Source of the DNA: Sophora flavescens
Lineage: Eukaryota > Streptophyta > Magnoliopsida > Fabales > Fabaceae
Direction of reading: 5' to 3'
Assembly: GCA_030762895.1 (NCBI GenBank)
Contig: CM061066.1
Span: 9,452,047-9,516,046, forward strand
Length of the DNA stretch: 64,000 nucleotides
Shown: positions 36,437 to 50,375 of the stretch, in pieces
Layout of the letters: every line of letters begins with the position of its first letter
How positions within the stretch are numbered: position 1 is the stretch's first letter
Translations under genes and position numbers: made by a program
The notes under the pieces: generated by a model
The model's database searches: none
The model's input: only the letters and a program-made list of their open reading frames with translations
Told to the model about the DNA's origin: nothing

Positions 36437-36447
36437 TGGTATCGAGC
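36437..36447 (+). other. Primer-binding site, copy 1 (TGGTATCGAGC, one base short)
   Basis: Begins three bases after the LTR end. Copy 2 has the canonical TGGTATCAGAGC complementary to initiator tRNA-Met; here one A is missing so CAG reads CG. Confidence 0.8.
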
Positions 36448-38935
36448 AGTTCGATTCTAATCGGATTGTGAGGTCTAGGATATTGTTCCTGGCCGTGTCT
36501 AGTTGAATCCACATCGGATATTGACTATGCTTAGAAATTGGGCAGAAAGTTCGTGGCTTCGTCGTTTAAGTTCCTAAGTACAGGTAGGGAGCTGAAATGA
36601 TTAATATTCTTACTCATGATAAACACGATATTTTGGGATAAGTTACTTGGGTAAGTTGTTGTATAAAAGAGTGTAGTGTGGTTGGAATAAGTGTTAGACA
36701 ATAAGTTTATTGGAAGAATTAATTCTTGTTCATAAGGTATAGTGAGCAACTAGTGGTAGAAAGAAATTGTTATTACGGGAATTTATTTTAAGTACTAGAT
36801 ATATTTGGATAATGTGGGTAGTTGTTGAAGATGAACTTATTTTCTAATGATGTTTTCTAATGATGATAGGTTGGTTTTAAGAAAAGGGCGTTTTAAGCAT
36901 ATGGTGTTTATAAGAGGTGTTGATTTGGGTGTGGCTTGTACATGATTAGTATTTAAGTCCTTTTGTTGAGAATAGAATTAGTTTCTAATCACTTTGATGT
37001 TATTGGAGTTTATTAAGATAAAGTGTAAACCTTAACTTATGATGAGATTTTTTTTTCTTTAAAGTGAGATTTGATTTATGAAAATAGTATTAACTCGAAC
37101 TTGGTTTGAGACACAAGGTTATAAGGTAAATTTATGGGGATTTGATTAGGCTGTGATTTTGTTTAAAATTTGGATTTGGTAAGAAGTCTAAGATTCTAAG
37201 TTATTTTGAATGTACTTTAGAGCGTACTAAGATGAAATGAATGAGTTCAATTGTGTGGTATATGAGTAAGAGTTTTTTGTTGATTATTTGAGGATTATGA
37301 AAGTGTAAAAGGTCATGTTGTAAAGGTTAATATGAGTTTTAGATGTTTAGTGATGATAAAAACTAGTAGTTTGGAAATATGTGTTTGTTAATATTTAATT
37401 ACTAATTATTATTTTGATCGAGGAATAATAAAATATTTTATGCTCCTTATATTTGTTTTTGTTGTGGTCTATCTTTCTATCTTGATTTTAGTTTTGCACT
37501 TTGAGTGCGATGCAAAATGCATTATTCTATATCGCGTTTCAACATCAATTCTTCCTTTCTATATCGTTCTTGCTTCTCGTTATCACCTTGGAGGAAGGCG
37601 TCGATTTACCAAGAAGTGATGGAAGTTAACTTCTCCTTCAAGTATCTTACTCTGAAAGATTGTCGAAGTTCAATTGAGTAAGGCTTTTTGCCATAAATTG
37701 ATAGTGTCTCCATTAAGCTAATTCATGAGTTTCCAGTTATACACTTCTTTGTTTGTGAGAAGTCGTACTCACACTTCTAAATAATCCTCGATGTATTAGA
37801 CATTTGAGTGAATTGGTTTAACGGAATCCATTGGTCTGGATACTTTCACATTTTGTTGAGAGAAGTGGTTATCACTATTTCTTGAGTTATAACCCAGATA
37901 ATTTCGTGATCGCAGAAGTTTCTTGGTGAAACTTAGTTTTGTCACTTCTATTTTTGGTAGAGGTGAAAGTCATCATTTTGTAAATTCTTTGTACTAAGAA
38001 TAAGAATTAATCCTCTTTGGATTAGACATTATTCAACCCTTGATTCTTTGAATCCGTTGGAAGATTCTTGTGGAAGAATGAACTTTATTAGATTCATGTT
38101 TGTAAATGTGTATTGATCATGCATTTTTACACCCACGAACCTGATGGAATGATCTTTTTCCATCTTGGATGTTTGATATCCTTCAAATTAATAAAATTCT
38201 TTTCTATGCTTATGTGAAAGTGAAATCAAGAAAAATTTTCTTTTCTTGAGAAATTCTTTTATGATCACCAAGGTCTTGTCTTATTGTAGTTCGAACGTAC
38301 TTTTTGTCTTCGATCATTGTAGTTCTACGTATTTTCCCAATGTTGTCGATGTGTGACCTATCTCATCGATCGTGAGTTGGATATCTCACATCAAGATGTA
38401 CAATTGAGACCTTCCTTGTTGAGATGTTGACATTCCTTCAATCTTTGTTATAAGTTTTCTGAAGACCTGTATGAGTTTTGATTGAATTCAAGTGATCGTT
38501 GATCGACTGGTGAAGTCTACATCTTCTTACGAGTTAAGATCCTGAGCAGAGTTAGTGAACCGAATAATATATCGGAGGATTGTTCGGACTTCATGGAGTA
38601 TCTTTAAGTGTTGTTTCGGATGAAAACGGAAGTTTATCAACGTGTGTCGGTTGAATTTACTTTAAGTGTTGAGGACTAAGCTGAAACTAAGCCTAATTGA
38701 TCATCCTCGATGGGATGGATAAGGAGTGAGGTGACCTATATTTAGCGAGGTTAGTTGGGAGATAGTGGGGTACTTAATTTTTATCATCTCTATGGTAGGA
38801 CGAACCGAGTTGATAGGAGTTTCGTTAGTGTATAGATGTGAATGGTACTATGAGGACCCTTAAGTTCAACGTCATTGAGTGAGATGATTACGATGGATTT
38901 TATCATGATCGAGGCAGATATATCATTCGAACCCT

Positions 38936-41900
38936 ATTTTTGACCCAAAACCCTAAATTTGACCCAGAACCCTATTTTTGACCCAAAAACCCTAATTCTT
39001 ATCCAAAACCCTAATTCGAACCCTATTTTTGCCCCAAAACCCTATTTTTAACTCAAAAACCATATTCAAACCCAAAACCCTAATGTTGACCCAAAACCCT
39101 AAATTTGACCCAAAAACCGAATTTTGACCTAAAATCCTAATTTAAACCCGAAACTCTAATTTTGACCCAAAATCGAAATTTTGACCCAAAACCCAAATTC
39201 TGACAAAAAACCCTATTTTAAACCCAAAATCCTAATTGAAAGCCTAAACCCTAATTTTGACTCAAAACCCTAATTTTGATCCTAAACCCTAAATTTGAAC
39301 CAAAACCCTAATTCTAACCCTATTTTTGTCCCAAAACCCTAAATTTAACCCAGAACCCTAATTTTAATCCAAAACCCTAAATTTTTGACCCTAAACCCTG
39401 AATTTAACCAGGAACCCTAATTTAGACCCAAGACTCTAATTTAGACCCAAAAACCCTAATTCTAACTCTATTTTGTCCCAAAACGCTATTTTTTACTCAA
39501 AACCCTAATTCAAACCATAAACCCTAATTTTGACCCAAAACCTTAAATTTAACACAGAACCCTAATTTTAAACCAAAATCGTAAATTTTGACCCAAAACC
39601 CTAAATTTAACCCAGAACCCTAAATTTGAACCAAAACCCAATTTTTAACCCTAAACCCAAATTCAAAGCCTAAACCCTAATTTTGACTAAGAACCCTAAT
39701 TTTGACCCAAGACCCTAATTTAGACCCAAAAACCCAAATTCTAACCCTATTTTTGTCCCAAAACACTTTTTTAACTCCAAAACCCTAATTTTGACCCAAT
39801 ACCCAAATTTCCAAAACCTAATTGAACCCTATTTTTGACCCTAAACCCTAATTTTAATCCCAAACCTTGTCCCAACCCTATTTTTAACCCAAAAACCATA
39901 TTCAAACCCAAAACCCTAATTTTGACCCCAAACCCTAAATTTGACCCAAAACCTAATTTCCAAAAATAACCCAAAGCCCTAATTTTGACCCAAAACCGAA
40001 TTTTGACCAAAAACCCAAATTATGACCAAAACCCTAATTTTGACCCAAAACCCTAATTCGAACAAACCTATTTTTGACCCAAAATCCTAATTGAGACCCT
40101 CATCCCTAATTTTAACCCAAAACCCTAATTAAAACCCTAAACCTAATTTTGACCCAAAACCTTAATTTTGACCCTAAACCCCAAATTTTAACCAAGACCC
40201 CAATTTTGACCCAAACCCTATTTTTGTCCCAAAACCCTAATTTAACCCAAAACCCTAATCCTAATTTTATGCAAACCTTATTTTTACCCTAAACCCTAAA
40301 TTTATCCCAAGGAAAACCTAAATTTGACCCAAAATAACCTAACCCTAATTTTGACCCAAGACCCTAATTTAGACCAAAAACCTAATTTTGACCCAAAACC
40401 CTAATTTCTAACCCAACCCTATTTTTGACCCTAAACCCTTTTTTAACTCAAAATCCTACACCTTAATTTTGACCCAAAACCCTAAATTGACCCAAAACCC
40501 AAATTCGAACCTACTTTTTGTCCCAAAACCCTAATTTTACTAAACCCTAATTTTGACCCAAAACCCTAATTTTGATCCTAAACCCTAATTCTGAACCAAA
40601 ACCCTAATTCTAACCCTATTTTTGTCCCAAAACCGTAAATTTCACCCAGACCCTAATTTTAAACCAAAACCCTAAATTTTGACCCTAAACCTTAAATTTA
40701 ACAGAGAACCCTAAATTTGACTCAAAACCCTAATTTTGACCCAAGACCCTAATTTAACCCAGAACCCAAATTTTAACTAACCAATTTTTGTCCCCAAACC
40801 CTTATTCTCAAAACCCGACACCTTAATTTTGACCCAAACCCTAATTTTGGCCAAAAACCCTAATTTAACCAAAACCCTAATTCTAACCCTATTTTTGTCC
40901 CAAAACCCTAATCTTTACGCAAAACCCTAATTTAAACCCTAAACCTTAATTTTGACACAAAACCCTAATTTTGACCCTAAGAAACCCAATTTTGACCCAA
41001 AATAACCCAAAACCCAATAATTTTGACCCAAAACCCTTATTCAAACCCTAATCAACCTATTTTTGACCCAAAACCCTAATTTTAACCCAGAACCCTAAAT
41101 TTGAAACAAAACCCAATTTTTAACCCTAAACCCAAATTCAAAGCCTAAACCCTAATTTTGATCCTAAACCCTAAATTTGTACCAAAACCCTAATTCTAAC
41201 CCTATTTTTGACCCAAAACCCTAAATTTAACCCAAAACCCTAATTTTAATCCAAAACCCTAAATTTTGACCCTAAACCGAAATTTAACCCAAAACCCTAA
41301 ATTTGACTCGAAACCCTAATTTTGACCCAAACCCTAATTTTGACCCAAAACCCAAATTCTAACCCTATTTTTGTCCCAAAACCCCAATTTTAACTCAAAA
41401 CCCAACACCTAATTTTGACCCTAAACCCAAATTTGGGCCAAAAACCCTAATTCTAACCCTATTTTTGTCCCAAAACCCTATTTTTTACTCAAAACCCTAG
41501 TTCAAACCCAAAACCCTATTTTTGTCCCAAAACCCTAATTTTGACCCAAAACCCTAATTTTGACCCAAAATAACCCCAAGCCCTAATTCTGACCCAAAAC
41601 CCTAATTCTGACCCAAAAACCCCAATTTAGACCCAAAACCCTAATTCTGATCCAAAACCCTAATTCGAACCCTAAATTTGACCCAGAACCCTATTTTTGA
41701 CCCTAAACCCTAATTTTAACGCAAAACCTTAATTCTAACCCTATTTTTGACCCAAAACCCTATTTTTAACTCAAAAACCCTATTTCAAACCCTAAACCCT
41801 AATTTTGACCCGAAAACCTCAATTTGACCAAGAACCCTAACTTTGACCCGAAACCCTAATTCAAACCCAAAACCCTAATTCTAACCCTATTTTTGTCCCA

Positions 41901-44900
41901 AAACCTATTTTTACTCAAAACCCTAATTCTGACCCTAAACCCTAATTTTGACCCAAAACCGTCATTTTGACCCAAAATAAAGCAAAGCCCTAATTTTGAC
42001 CCAAAACCCTAATTTTAGACCCAAAACCCTAATACGAACGCTATTTTTGAGCCTAGACCCTAAATTTAACCCTAAACCTAAATTTGACCCAAAACCCTAT
42101 TTTTAACCCTAAACCCAAATTCAAAGCCTAAACCCTAATTTTGACCCAAAACCCCTAATTTTGATCCTAAACCTAAATTTTAACCAAAACCCTAATTCTA
42201 ACCCTATTTTTGTCCCAAAACCCTATTTTAACTAAAAACCCGACACCTTAATTTTGACCCAAAACCCAATTTTTTACCCAAAACCCTAATTCTAACCCTA
42301 TTTTGACCCAAAACCCTAATTCTAACCTTATTTTTGACCCAAAACCTATTTTTTACTCAAAACCCTAATTCAAAGCATAAACCCTAATTTTGACCCAAAA
42401 CCCTAATTTAGATCCTAAACCCTAAATTTTGACCCAAAATAACACAAAGCCCTAATTTTGACCCAAAACCCTAATTCTGACCCAAAAACCCTAATTCTGA
42501 TCCAAAACCCCAATTCTGAATCAAAACCCTAATTCGAACCTTATTTTTGACCCAAAACCCTAAATTTGACCCAGAACACTATTTTTGACGATAAACCTAA
42601 TTTAAACGCAAAACCTTAATTCTAACCCTATTTTTGACCCAAAACCCTACTTTTAACTTAAAACCCAAATTTAAACCCAAAACCCTAATGTTGACCTAAA
42701 CCTTAAATTTGACCCAAAACCCTATTTTTACTCAAAACCCTAATTTTGACCCAAAACCCTAATTAGGACCCAAATCCCAAATTTTGACCCAAAATAACCC
42801 AAAGCCCTAATTTTGACCCAAAACCCTAAAACCTAATACTATTTTTGATCCAAGACCCTAAATTTAACCTAAACCCTAAATTTGACCCAAAACCCTATTT
42901 TTAACCCTAAACCCTTATTTTGACCCAAAACCCTAATTTTGATCCTAAACCCTAAATTTGAACCAAAACCCTAATTCTAACCCTATTTTAGTCCCAAAAC
43001 CCTAAATTTAACCCAAACCCTAATTTAAATCCAAAACCCTAAATTTTGACCCTAAACCCTAAAGTTAACCCAGACCCTAAATTTGACTCAAAACCCTAAT
43101 TTAGACCCAAAACCTAAATTCTAACCCTATTTTTGTCCCAAAACCCTTTTTTACTCAAAACCCTGTCAAACCTAAACCTTAATTTGACACAACCCTAATT
43201 TTGACCCAAAATACCCAATTTGGGCCAAAACCCTTATCCCTAATTTTAACCTTATTTTTGACCCAAAACCCTATTTTTTTCTCAAAACCCTAATTTAAAC
43301 CCTAAACCTTAATTTTGACCCAAAACCCTAATTTTGACCATAAACCCTAATTTTTAACTAAAATTACCCAAAGCCCTAATTTTGACCCAAAACCCTAATT
43401 TAACCCAGAAACCTAAATTTAATCCAAAAACCAAAATTTTGACCCAAAACCCTAAATTCTAACCCTAAATTTTGACCCAAAACCCTAATTTAACCCAAGA
43501 CCCTATTTTTAACCCAAAACCCTAAATTTTTTTGTCCCTAAACCCTAATTTAACTCAGAACCCCTTAATTTTGACCCAAGACCCAAATTTAGACCCAAAA
43601 ACCCTAATTCTAACTCTATTTTGTCCCAAAACCCTATTTTTACTCAAAACCCTAGTTAAAACCCTAAACCCTAATTTTGACCCAAAGCCCTAATTTGGAC
43701 CAAAACCAAAATTTTGACCCAAAATAACCCAAAGCCCTAATTTTGACCCAAAACCCTAATTCGACCCAAAAACCCTAATTCTGGCCCAAAACCCTAATTC
43801 TTATCCAAAACCCTAATTCGAACCCTATTTTTGCAAAACCTAATTTGACCCTCCTATTTTTGACCCTACACCCTAATTTTAACGCAAAACCCAAATTCTA
43901 ACCCTATTTTTGACCCAAAACACTATTTTTAACTCAAAAACCAAATTCAAACCCAAAACCCTAATGTTGACCCAAAACCGTAAATTTGACCCAAAATAAC
44001 CCAAAGCCCTAATTTTGACCCAAAACCCTAATTCAAACCCGAAACCCTAATTCTAACCCTATTTTTGTCCCAAAACCTATTTTTTACTCAAAACCCTAAT
44101 TTTGACCCAAAATCCTAATTTGGACCCAAAACCGAAATTTTGACCCAACATAACCCAAAGCCCTAATTTTAACCCAAAACCCTAATTCTGACCCCAAAAC
44201 CCTAATACGAACCCTATTTTTGACCCAAGACCCTAAATTTAACCCAGAACCCTAAATTTGACCCAAAACCCAATTTTTAACCCTAAACCCAAATTCAAAG
44301 CCTAAACCCTAATTTTGACCCAAAACCCTAATTTTGATCCTAAACCTAAATTTTAACCAAAACCCTAATTCTAACCCTATTTTTGTCCCAAAACCCTTTT
44401 TTTAACTAAAAACCCGACACCTTAATTTTGACCCATAACCCATTTTTTAACTCAAAAACCCTAATTCTAACCCTATTTTAGACCCAAAACCCTAATTCTA
44501 ACCCTAATTTTTTTCCCAAAAACCTATTTCTTTACTCAAAACCCTAATTCAAATCATAAACCCTAATTTTGATCCAAAACCCTAATTTGGACCCGAAACC
44601 GAAATTTTGACCCAAAATAACCCAAAGACCTAATTTTGACCCAAAACCCTAATTCTGACCCAAAAACCCTAATTCTGGACCAAAACCCTAATTCTGATCC
44701 AAAACCCTAATTCGAACCAAATTTTTGACCCAAAACCCTAAATTTGACCCAGAACACTATTTTTGACCCTAAACCCTAATTTAAACGCAAATCCTTAATT
44801 CTAACCCTATTTTTGACCCAAAACCCTACTTTTAACTTAAAAACCAAATTCAAACCCAAAACCCTAATGTTGACCTAAACCTTAAATTTGACCCAAAACC

Positions 44901-47328
44901 CTATTTTTTACTCAAAACCCTAATTTTGACCCAAAACCCTAATTTGGACCCAAAACCGAAATTTTGACCCAAAATAACCCAAAGCCCTAATTTTGACCCC
45001 AAAACCCTAATACGTCCCTATTTTTGATCCAAGACCCTAAATTTAACCCAGAACCCTAAATTTGACCCAAAACCCTATTTTTAACCCTAAACCCTTATTT
45101 TGACCCAAAACCCTAATTTTGATCCTAAACCCTAAATTTGAACCAAAACCCTAATTCTAACCCTATTTTTGTCCCAAAACCCTAAATTTAACCCAGAACC
45201 CTAATTTTAATCCAAAACCCTAAATTTTGACCCTAAACCCTAAAGTTAACCCAGAACCCTAAATTTGACTCAGAACCCTAATTTAGACCCAAAAACCCAA
45301 ATTCTAACCCTATTTTTGTCCCAAAACCCTTTTTTTCACTCAAAAGCCGACACCTTAATTTTGACCCAACACCCAAATTTGGGCCAAAAACCCTAATTCT
45401 AACCCTATTTTTGTCCCAAAATCCTATTTTTTTTTCTCAAAACCCTAATTCAAACCCTAAACCTTAATTTTGACCCAAAACCCTAATTTGGACCAGAAAC
45501 CGAAATTTTGAACCAAAATAACCCAAAGCCCTAATTTTGACCCAAAACCCTAATTCTGACCCAAAAACCCTAATTCTGGCCCAATACCCTAATTCTGATC
45601 CAAAACCCTAATTCGAACCCTATTTTTGACCCAAAACCCTAAATTTGACCCAGAACCCTATTTTTGACCCTAAACCCTAAATTTGAACCAAAACCCTAAT
45701 TCAAACCTGAAACCCTAATTTTGACCCAAAATTGAAATTTTGCCCCAAAACCCAAATTATAACCCAGAGCCCTAATTTTGGCCCAAAACCCTAATTCTGA
45801 CAAAAACTCCTATTTTAAACCCAAAATCCTAATTGAAAGTCTAAACCCTAATTCAAAGCCTAAACCCTAAATTTGACCCAGAACCCTATTTTTGACCCTA
45901 AACCCTAAATTTGAACCAAAACCCTAATTCGAACCCTATTTTTGTCCCAAAACCCTAAATTTAACCCAGAAACCTAATTTTAATGCAAACCCGTAAATTT
46001 TGACCATAAACCCTAAATTTAACCCAGAACCCTAAATTTGACCCATAACCCTAATTTTGACCCAAGACCCTAATTTAGACCAAAAACCTAATTTAGACCC
46101 AAAAACCCTAATTCTAACCCTATTTTTGTCCCAAAACCCTTTTTTTAACCCAAAACCCGACACCATAATTTTGACCCAAAACCCAAAATTTGACCCAAAA
46201 CCCAAATTATAACCCTAATTTAGACCCAAAACCCAAATTCTAACCATAATTTTGTCCCAAAAACCTATTTTTTACTCAAAACCCTAATTTTGACCCAAAA
46301 CCCTAATTTGGACCCAAAACCGAAATTTTGACCCAAAATAACCTAAAGCCCTAATTTTGACCCAAAACCCTAATTCTGGCCCCAAAACCCTAATACGAAC
46401 CCTATTTTTGACCCAAGACCCTAAATTTAACCCAGAACCCTAAATTTGACCCAAAACCCTATTTTTAACCCTAAACCCTAATTCAAAGCCTAAAACCTAA
46501 TTTTGACCCAAAACCCTAATTTTGATCCTAAACCCTAAATTTGAACCAAAACCCTAATTTTAACCCAATTTTTGTCCCAAAACCCTAAATTTTACCCAGA
46601 ACCTAATTTTAATCCAAAACCCAAAATTTTGACCATAAACCCAAAAGTTAACCCAGAACCCGAAATTTGACTCATAACCCTAATTTTGACCCAAGACCCT
46701 AATTTAGACCCAAAAACCCAAATTCTAACCCTATTTTTGTCCCAAAACCCTTTTTTAACTCAAAACCCGACACCTTAATTTTGACCCAAAACCGAAATTT
46801 GGGCCCAAAACCCAAATTTTGACCCAAAACCCTAATTTAGACCCAAAACCCTAATTCTAACCCTATTTTTGTCCCAAAAACCTATTTCTTTACTCAAAAC
46901 CCTAATTCAAACCCTAAACCCTAATTTTGACCCAAAACCCTAATTTGGACCCAAAACCGAAATTTTGACCGAAAATAACCCAAAGCCCTAATTCTGACCT
47001 AAAAACCCTAATTCTGACCTAAAAACCCTAATACTGGACCAAAACCCTAATTCTGATCCAAAACCCTAATTCGAACCCTATTTTTGACCCAAAACCCTAA
47101 ATTTGACACAGAACCCTATTTTTGACCCTAAACCCTAATTTTACGCAAAACCATAATTCTAACCCTATTTTTGACCCAAAACCCTATTTTTAACTCAAAA
47201 ACCAAATTCAAACCCAAATCCCTAATGGTGACCCAAAACCCTAAATTTGACCCAAAACCCTAATTCAAACCCGAAACCCTAATTTTGACCCAAAATCGAA
47301 ATTTTGGCCCAACCCCCAAATTATAACT
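38936..47328 (+). repeat. Telomere-like satellite between retroelement copies 1 and 2
   Basis: 8.4 kb of the same units, in parallel with 52857-61213. The left part (to about 43900) shows extra deletions and lost CAGs compared with its duplicate; the right part is cleaner. An internal higher-order period of about 2.15 kb is visible. No gene. Confidence 0.95.
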
Positions 47329-47853
47329 TTAATGTGACGTTTTTTAGTTACGCTATTTAACCGGTTAAAATATAATTACACATACGATTAATTATTTTAT
47401 TTGGATGTTTATGTTCATTTGTGTTATGTGGTTTAGTTTGAGTAATTAAATTACTCTCTTCAAATTATTTTATTAGGTGCGTTAGCACTTACTTATTTCA
47501 GTGAATGCACGTTTAATAGACAATAATTTACGTTATTGTCATTATTATACCAGTACAGAAAAATATTTTAAATAATATGTTTAAGAGAAAAGCATTTTCA
47601 TATTTTCATTCTACTTAATTTTTGAGTTGAAAATAAACTGGTTTGACCTTAATCGGAGATTAAATTTTGGACCGAGTATTTTCTTAGTTGATCAGTCCAA
47701 CTATTAATCTTCACTCTAATTTGAATTTTGAAATTATATATTTATCAATCTTTATTTTTAGATTCCAAAAAGTAAAAACATGTTTATTTTAGGCTTAATA
47801 TTTTATCACTCATTGGTGTACCTATCACTAAATGTTAAGTTAAAACATAAAAA

Positions 47854-48058
47854 CTCTCTCTTCCTTTCTCTCATTAGACCGTAACTCTCTCTTTCTCTCT
47901 GTTTCTCTTTCTTTCTTTTCTTCTTTTTCTCTTTCTTCTTTTCTCCTTTTCTCTTTCTTTATTTTTCTTCTTCTTTCTTTTCTCGTTCTTTCTTTCTCTG
48001 CTGCTGCTTTCTTCTTCTCTCTTTCTTTTCTTTTTCTTCTTTCTTTTTGTTCTTCCTC
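47854..48058. repeat. Polypyrimidine tract in LTR, copy 2
   Basis: Counterpart of 33944-34147, nearly identical. Confidence 0.85.
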
Positions 48059-49350
48059 AGCATAACATTTTTTTTTCTTCTTTCTACTCTCCTGAACTTC
48101 AAAACCAAAGTCTCATCTCCTCCACTCTGCACAACAACCGCCGTCGGTAGAGCTCCGAACGCGGATGCGGCCGAGCTCCGCGGTGCGATTTCTTTTATAC
48201 ACCGCATGAGATCCGCGAACCGCCGCCCTACATGTTGGTTTCCTCCATGTGAGTTACCTTAAGCTCTTCCTTATCCTTCTTCTTGGTCTTACTCTATCTC
48301 TCTCTTTTTGGTGTTCACAGAAAAAATGAACCGTCAGCGCGTCAACCACCACAACGCACCACCATAAGCTTGCCTTCTTCCTTGGGTAAGTGGTTTCCTC
48401 ACTTCCTTTGCTCGATTCAAAACCCCAAATTGATTTTTTTAAACCCTAACCCTAGGTTTTGATTTTAATTCTCAAAATCTGAAATTAATTGGTGTTTTCT
48501 GAAATTGGGAGCATGATTAAGTGTCTCCCTAAATCAATTTTTGTCAATCTCTTGTTAAACTGATTTTTCTCAATTTTCATCTTGAGACTAAAAACACCCA
48601 AATCTGTTTTAATTTAAATCAATGATGCTTTTGAGAAATTAAGTATTTTAGTGAGTTAAATTTATAGTATTTATGTTGAGAAATTAATTTAGTATTTTGT
48701 CTGGTTGTTTCAATGCTGGGATCGTCTCCCTGGGATGTTTTTCATGTTAGTGCTTGCTCTGGGAAGCAGAAATTACTTTCTTGGAACTGTTTGGAGCTGA
48801 CTGCATCGCTGCCAAGTGCTTGGAAAACTATGAACACCTTTAAGGTGGGGGAAAGAATCAATCTACCGTCCGGAACGATAAGTAGTAGATTATATATTAA
48901 TTGTGTAGGGCGACCCAAACCCTACTAGAAAATCGAATAATCGACAAGAACAAAATCACGTTGGAGTTGTTTTTCTGTAAAACCAATGTTGATTCGGGGA
49001 TTGTAGGTTTATCGGTGTTGGATTGCTTATATGATATTGGGGATGTATGAATTTATTGATGCTGATATTACTGTGATATTTTATGATGATTGATATGTTT
49101 ATGTGAGAATGTATTATAGCTTGATGATAATTGAACTGCTTTGTTCCACAATGTTTTGATATATGGTTAGAGATTTTGATGTGTATTATTACATGGTAAT
49201 TAGAGTAATGTGTGCGGGGGTTCATGAGATCTGAGTTTAGAAGTGCCTAACCGAGATGTGATTATTGTTGGGTTTATTCATGAAATAGTGATGAGAGGTT
49301 ACCGCACTAGGGGGTGACCTGAAACATGGTCTGTGATATTTTCATATGAT

Positions 49351-49505
49351 CGACTTGAAAACATAGTCTGGTTGGCTTGAAACATAGTCTGTAGTCTGGT
49401 TGGCTTGTAACATAGTCTGGTTGGCTTGAAACATAGTCTGGTTGGCTTGAAACATAGTCTGGTTGGCTTGAAACATAGTCTGGTTGACTTGAAACATAGT
49501 CTGGT
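49351..49505. repeat. 21-bp minisatellite in LTR, copy 2
   Basis: About seven units of TTGGCTTGAAACATAGTCTG plus G, the first ones slightly altered. The 21-bp period keeps frames open and yields false repetitive ORFs (SQPDYV, QANQTMF). Confidence 0.9.
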
Positions 49506-50363
49506 TTACTTGAGATGGAAATTTGGATACGTGGCTGTGGCCAAACATTCATACTGCATTGCATTGCATCATGACAAAGGGTAGAGGAGGATATATATCA
49601 ATTTGAGGATGACTTGTTAGGAATGTGTGTTGATTGTCTATGGCAATTAGTGTATCATTTGCTATGAATCTTTTCCGTTTTTGATGATAGAACTGTTTCT
49701 TATCCCCTGCATCTCTCTGCATGTTGTATTTGTTTATTATGAAATCGTACCAGAAGACTTGGTGGACAAACTTAATGACGAGGGATTGGACGGGATTCCC
49801 TATGAGCCGAATGCCAGAGCTCGAGTCTTGACCCATGGTGATTAGGGTCCAGGTAGTATATGGTCAGTGCATCTTGTGAGACGTTTTAGATGTTTTCAGT
49901 TGTTTAGTATTTTTGTCTAAGTCTATGCCTGTGAGGGCTCCTACCGAGAGGATACCCTCAACAGTGTTTTGGTAATGTAATAGATAAACTTGGGGTATTT
50001 ATATATTATAATCTTGCGAATATTTTATGTTCTTAATGAAAACTGTGTATGTGTATGAAAACCAATTTGGGATTACTGTATCTATTTATCTCCTAATTCT
50101 TTATCACAACTGGAGTTTGTGTATTTATTTTCCGCTCCTGGCAATTGATGTAAGACCAGAGACCATTTATGGTTGGATTAAATTTTGAAGTTATAAAACT
50201 GTCTATCAGGTGTTTTTCCGACGTCATACAAATCTCCGATTTTTAAAGGGGACATTTCGAAAATGATTTGTGAAAATCTTTAACGCTAAACACGCGCTTA
50301 AGGAACTAATAATTGTGGTTTTAAACTAAATGTCACAAAGGGGCACAGCGGGGTGTCTCATTT

Positions 50364-50375
50364 TGGTATCAGAGC
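50364..50375 (+). other. Primer-binding site for initiator tRNA-Met (TGGTATCAGAGC)
   Basis: Exact 12-base match to the usual plant LTR retrotransposon primer-binding site, three bases after the LTR's terminal CA. It fixes the element as an LTR retrotransposon in plus orientation and defines the 3' LTR boundary. Confidence 0.93.

Larger units (their letters stand above)
33419..38935 (+). mobile_element. 3'-truncated LTR retrotransposon, copy 1 (error-rich)
   Basis: LTR about 33419-36433, then a tRNA-Met-type primer-binding site at 36437 and about 2.5 kb of internal sequence ending ATATATCA against satellite at 38935. No gag, protease, reverse transcriptase or integrase frame, no polypurine tract and no 3' LTR were seen. 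There is no target duplication (left flank ATAAC, right flank TTCGA). Compared with copies 2 and 3 it carries dozens of small changes, many of them at CAG or CTG. Confidence 0.85.

Noticed and set aside
36448..38935. Possible decayed pol (a FSEDL-like string near 38460 recalls the segment before reverse transcriptase)
   Set aside because: Only a few residues in a frame full of stops; no reverse transcriptase, RNase H or integrase motif follows.
49351..49505. Direct repeats as a CRISPR array
   Set aside because: Plant LTR minisatellite with no unique spacers.
49307..49564. Repetitive frames SQPDYV/QANQTMF, also at 63190-63447
   Set aside because: Produced by the 21-bp minisatellite in the LTR.
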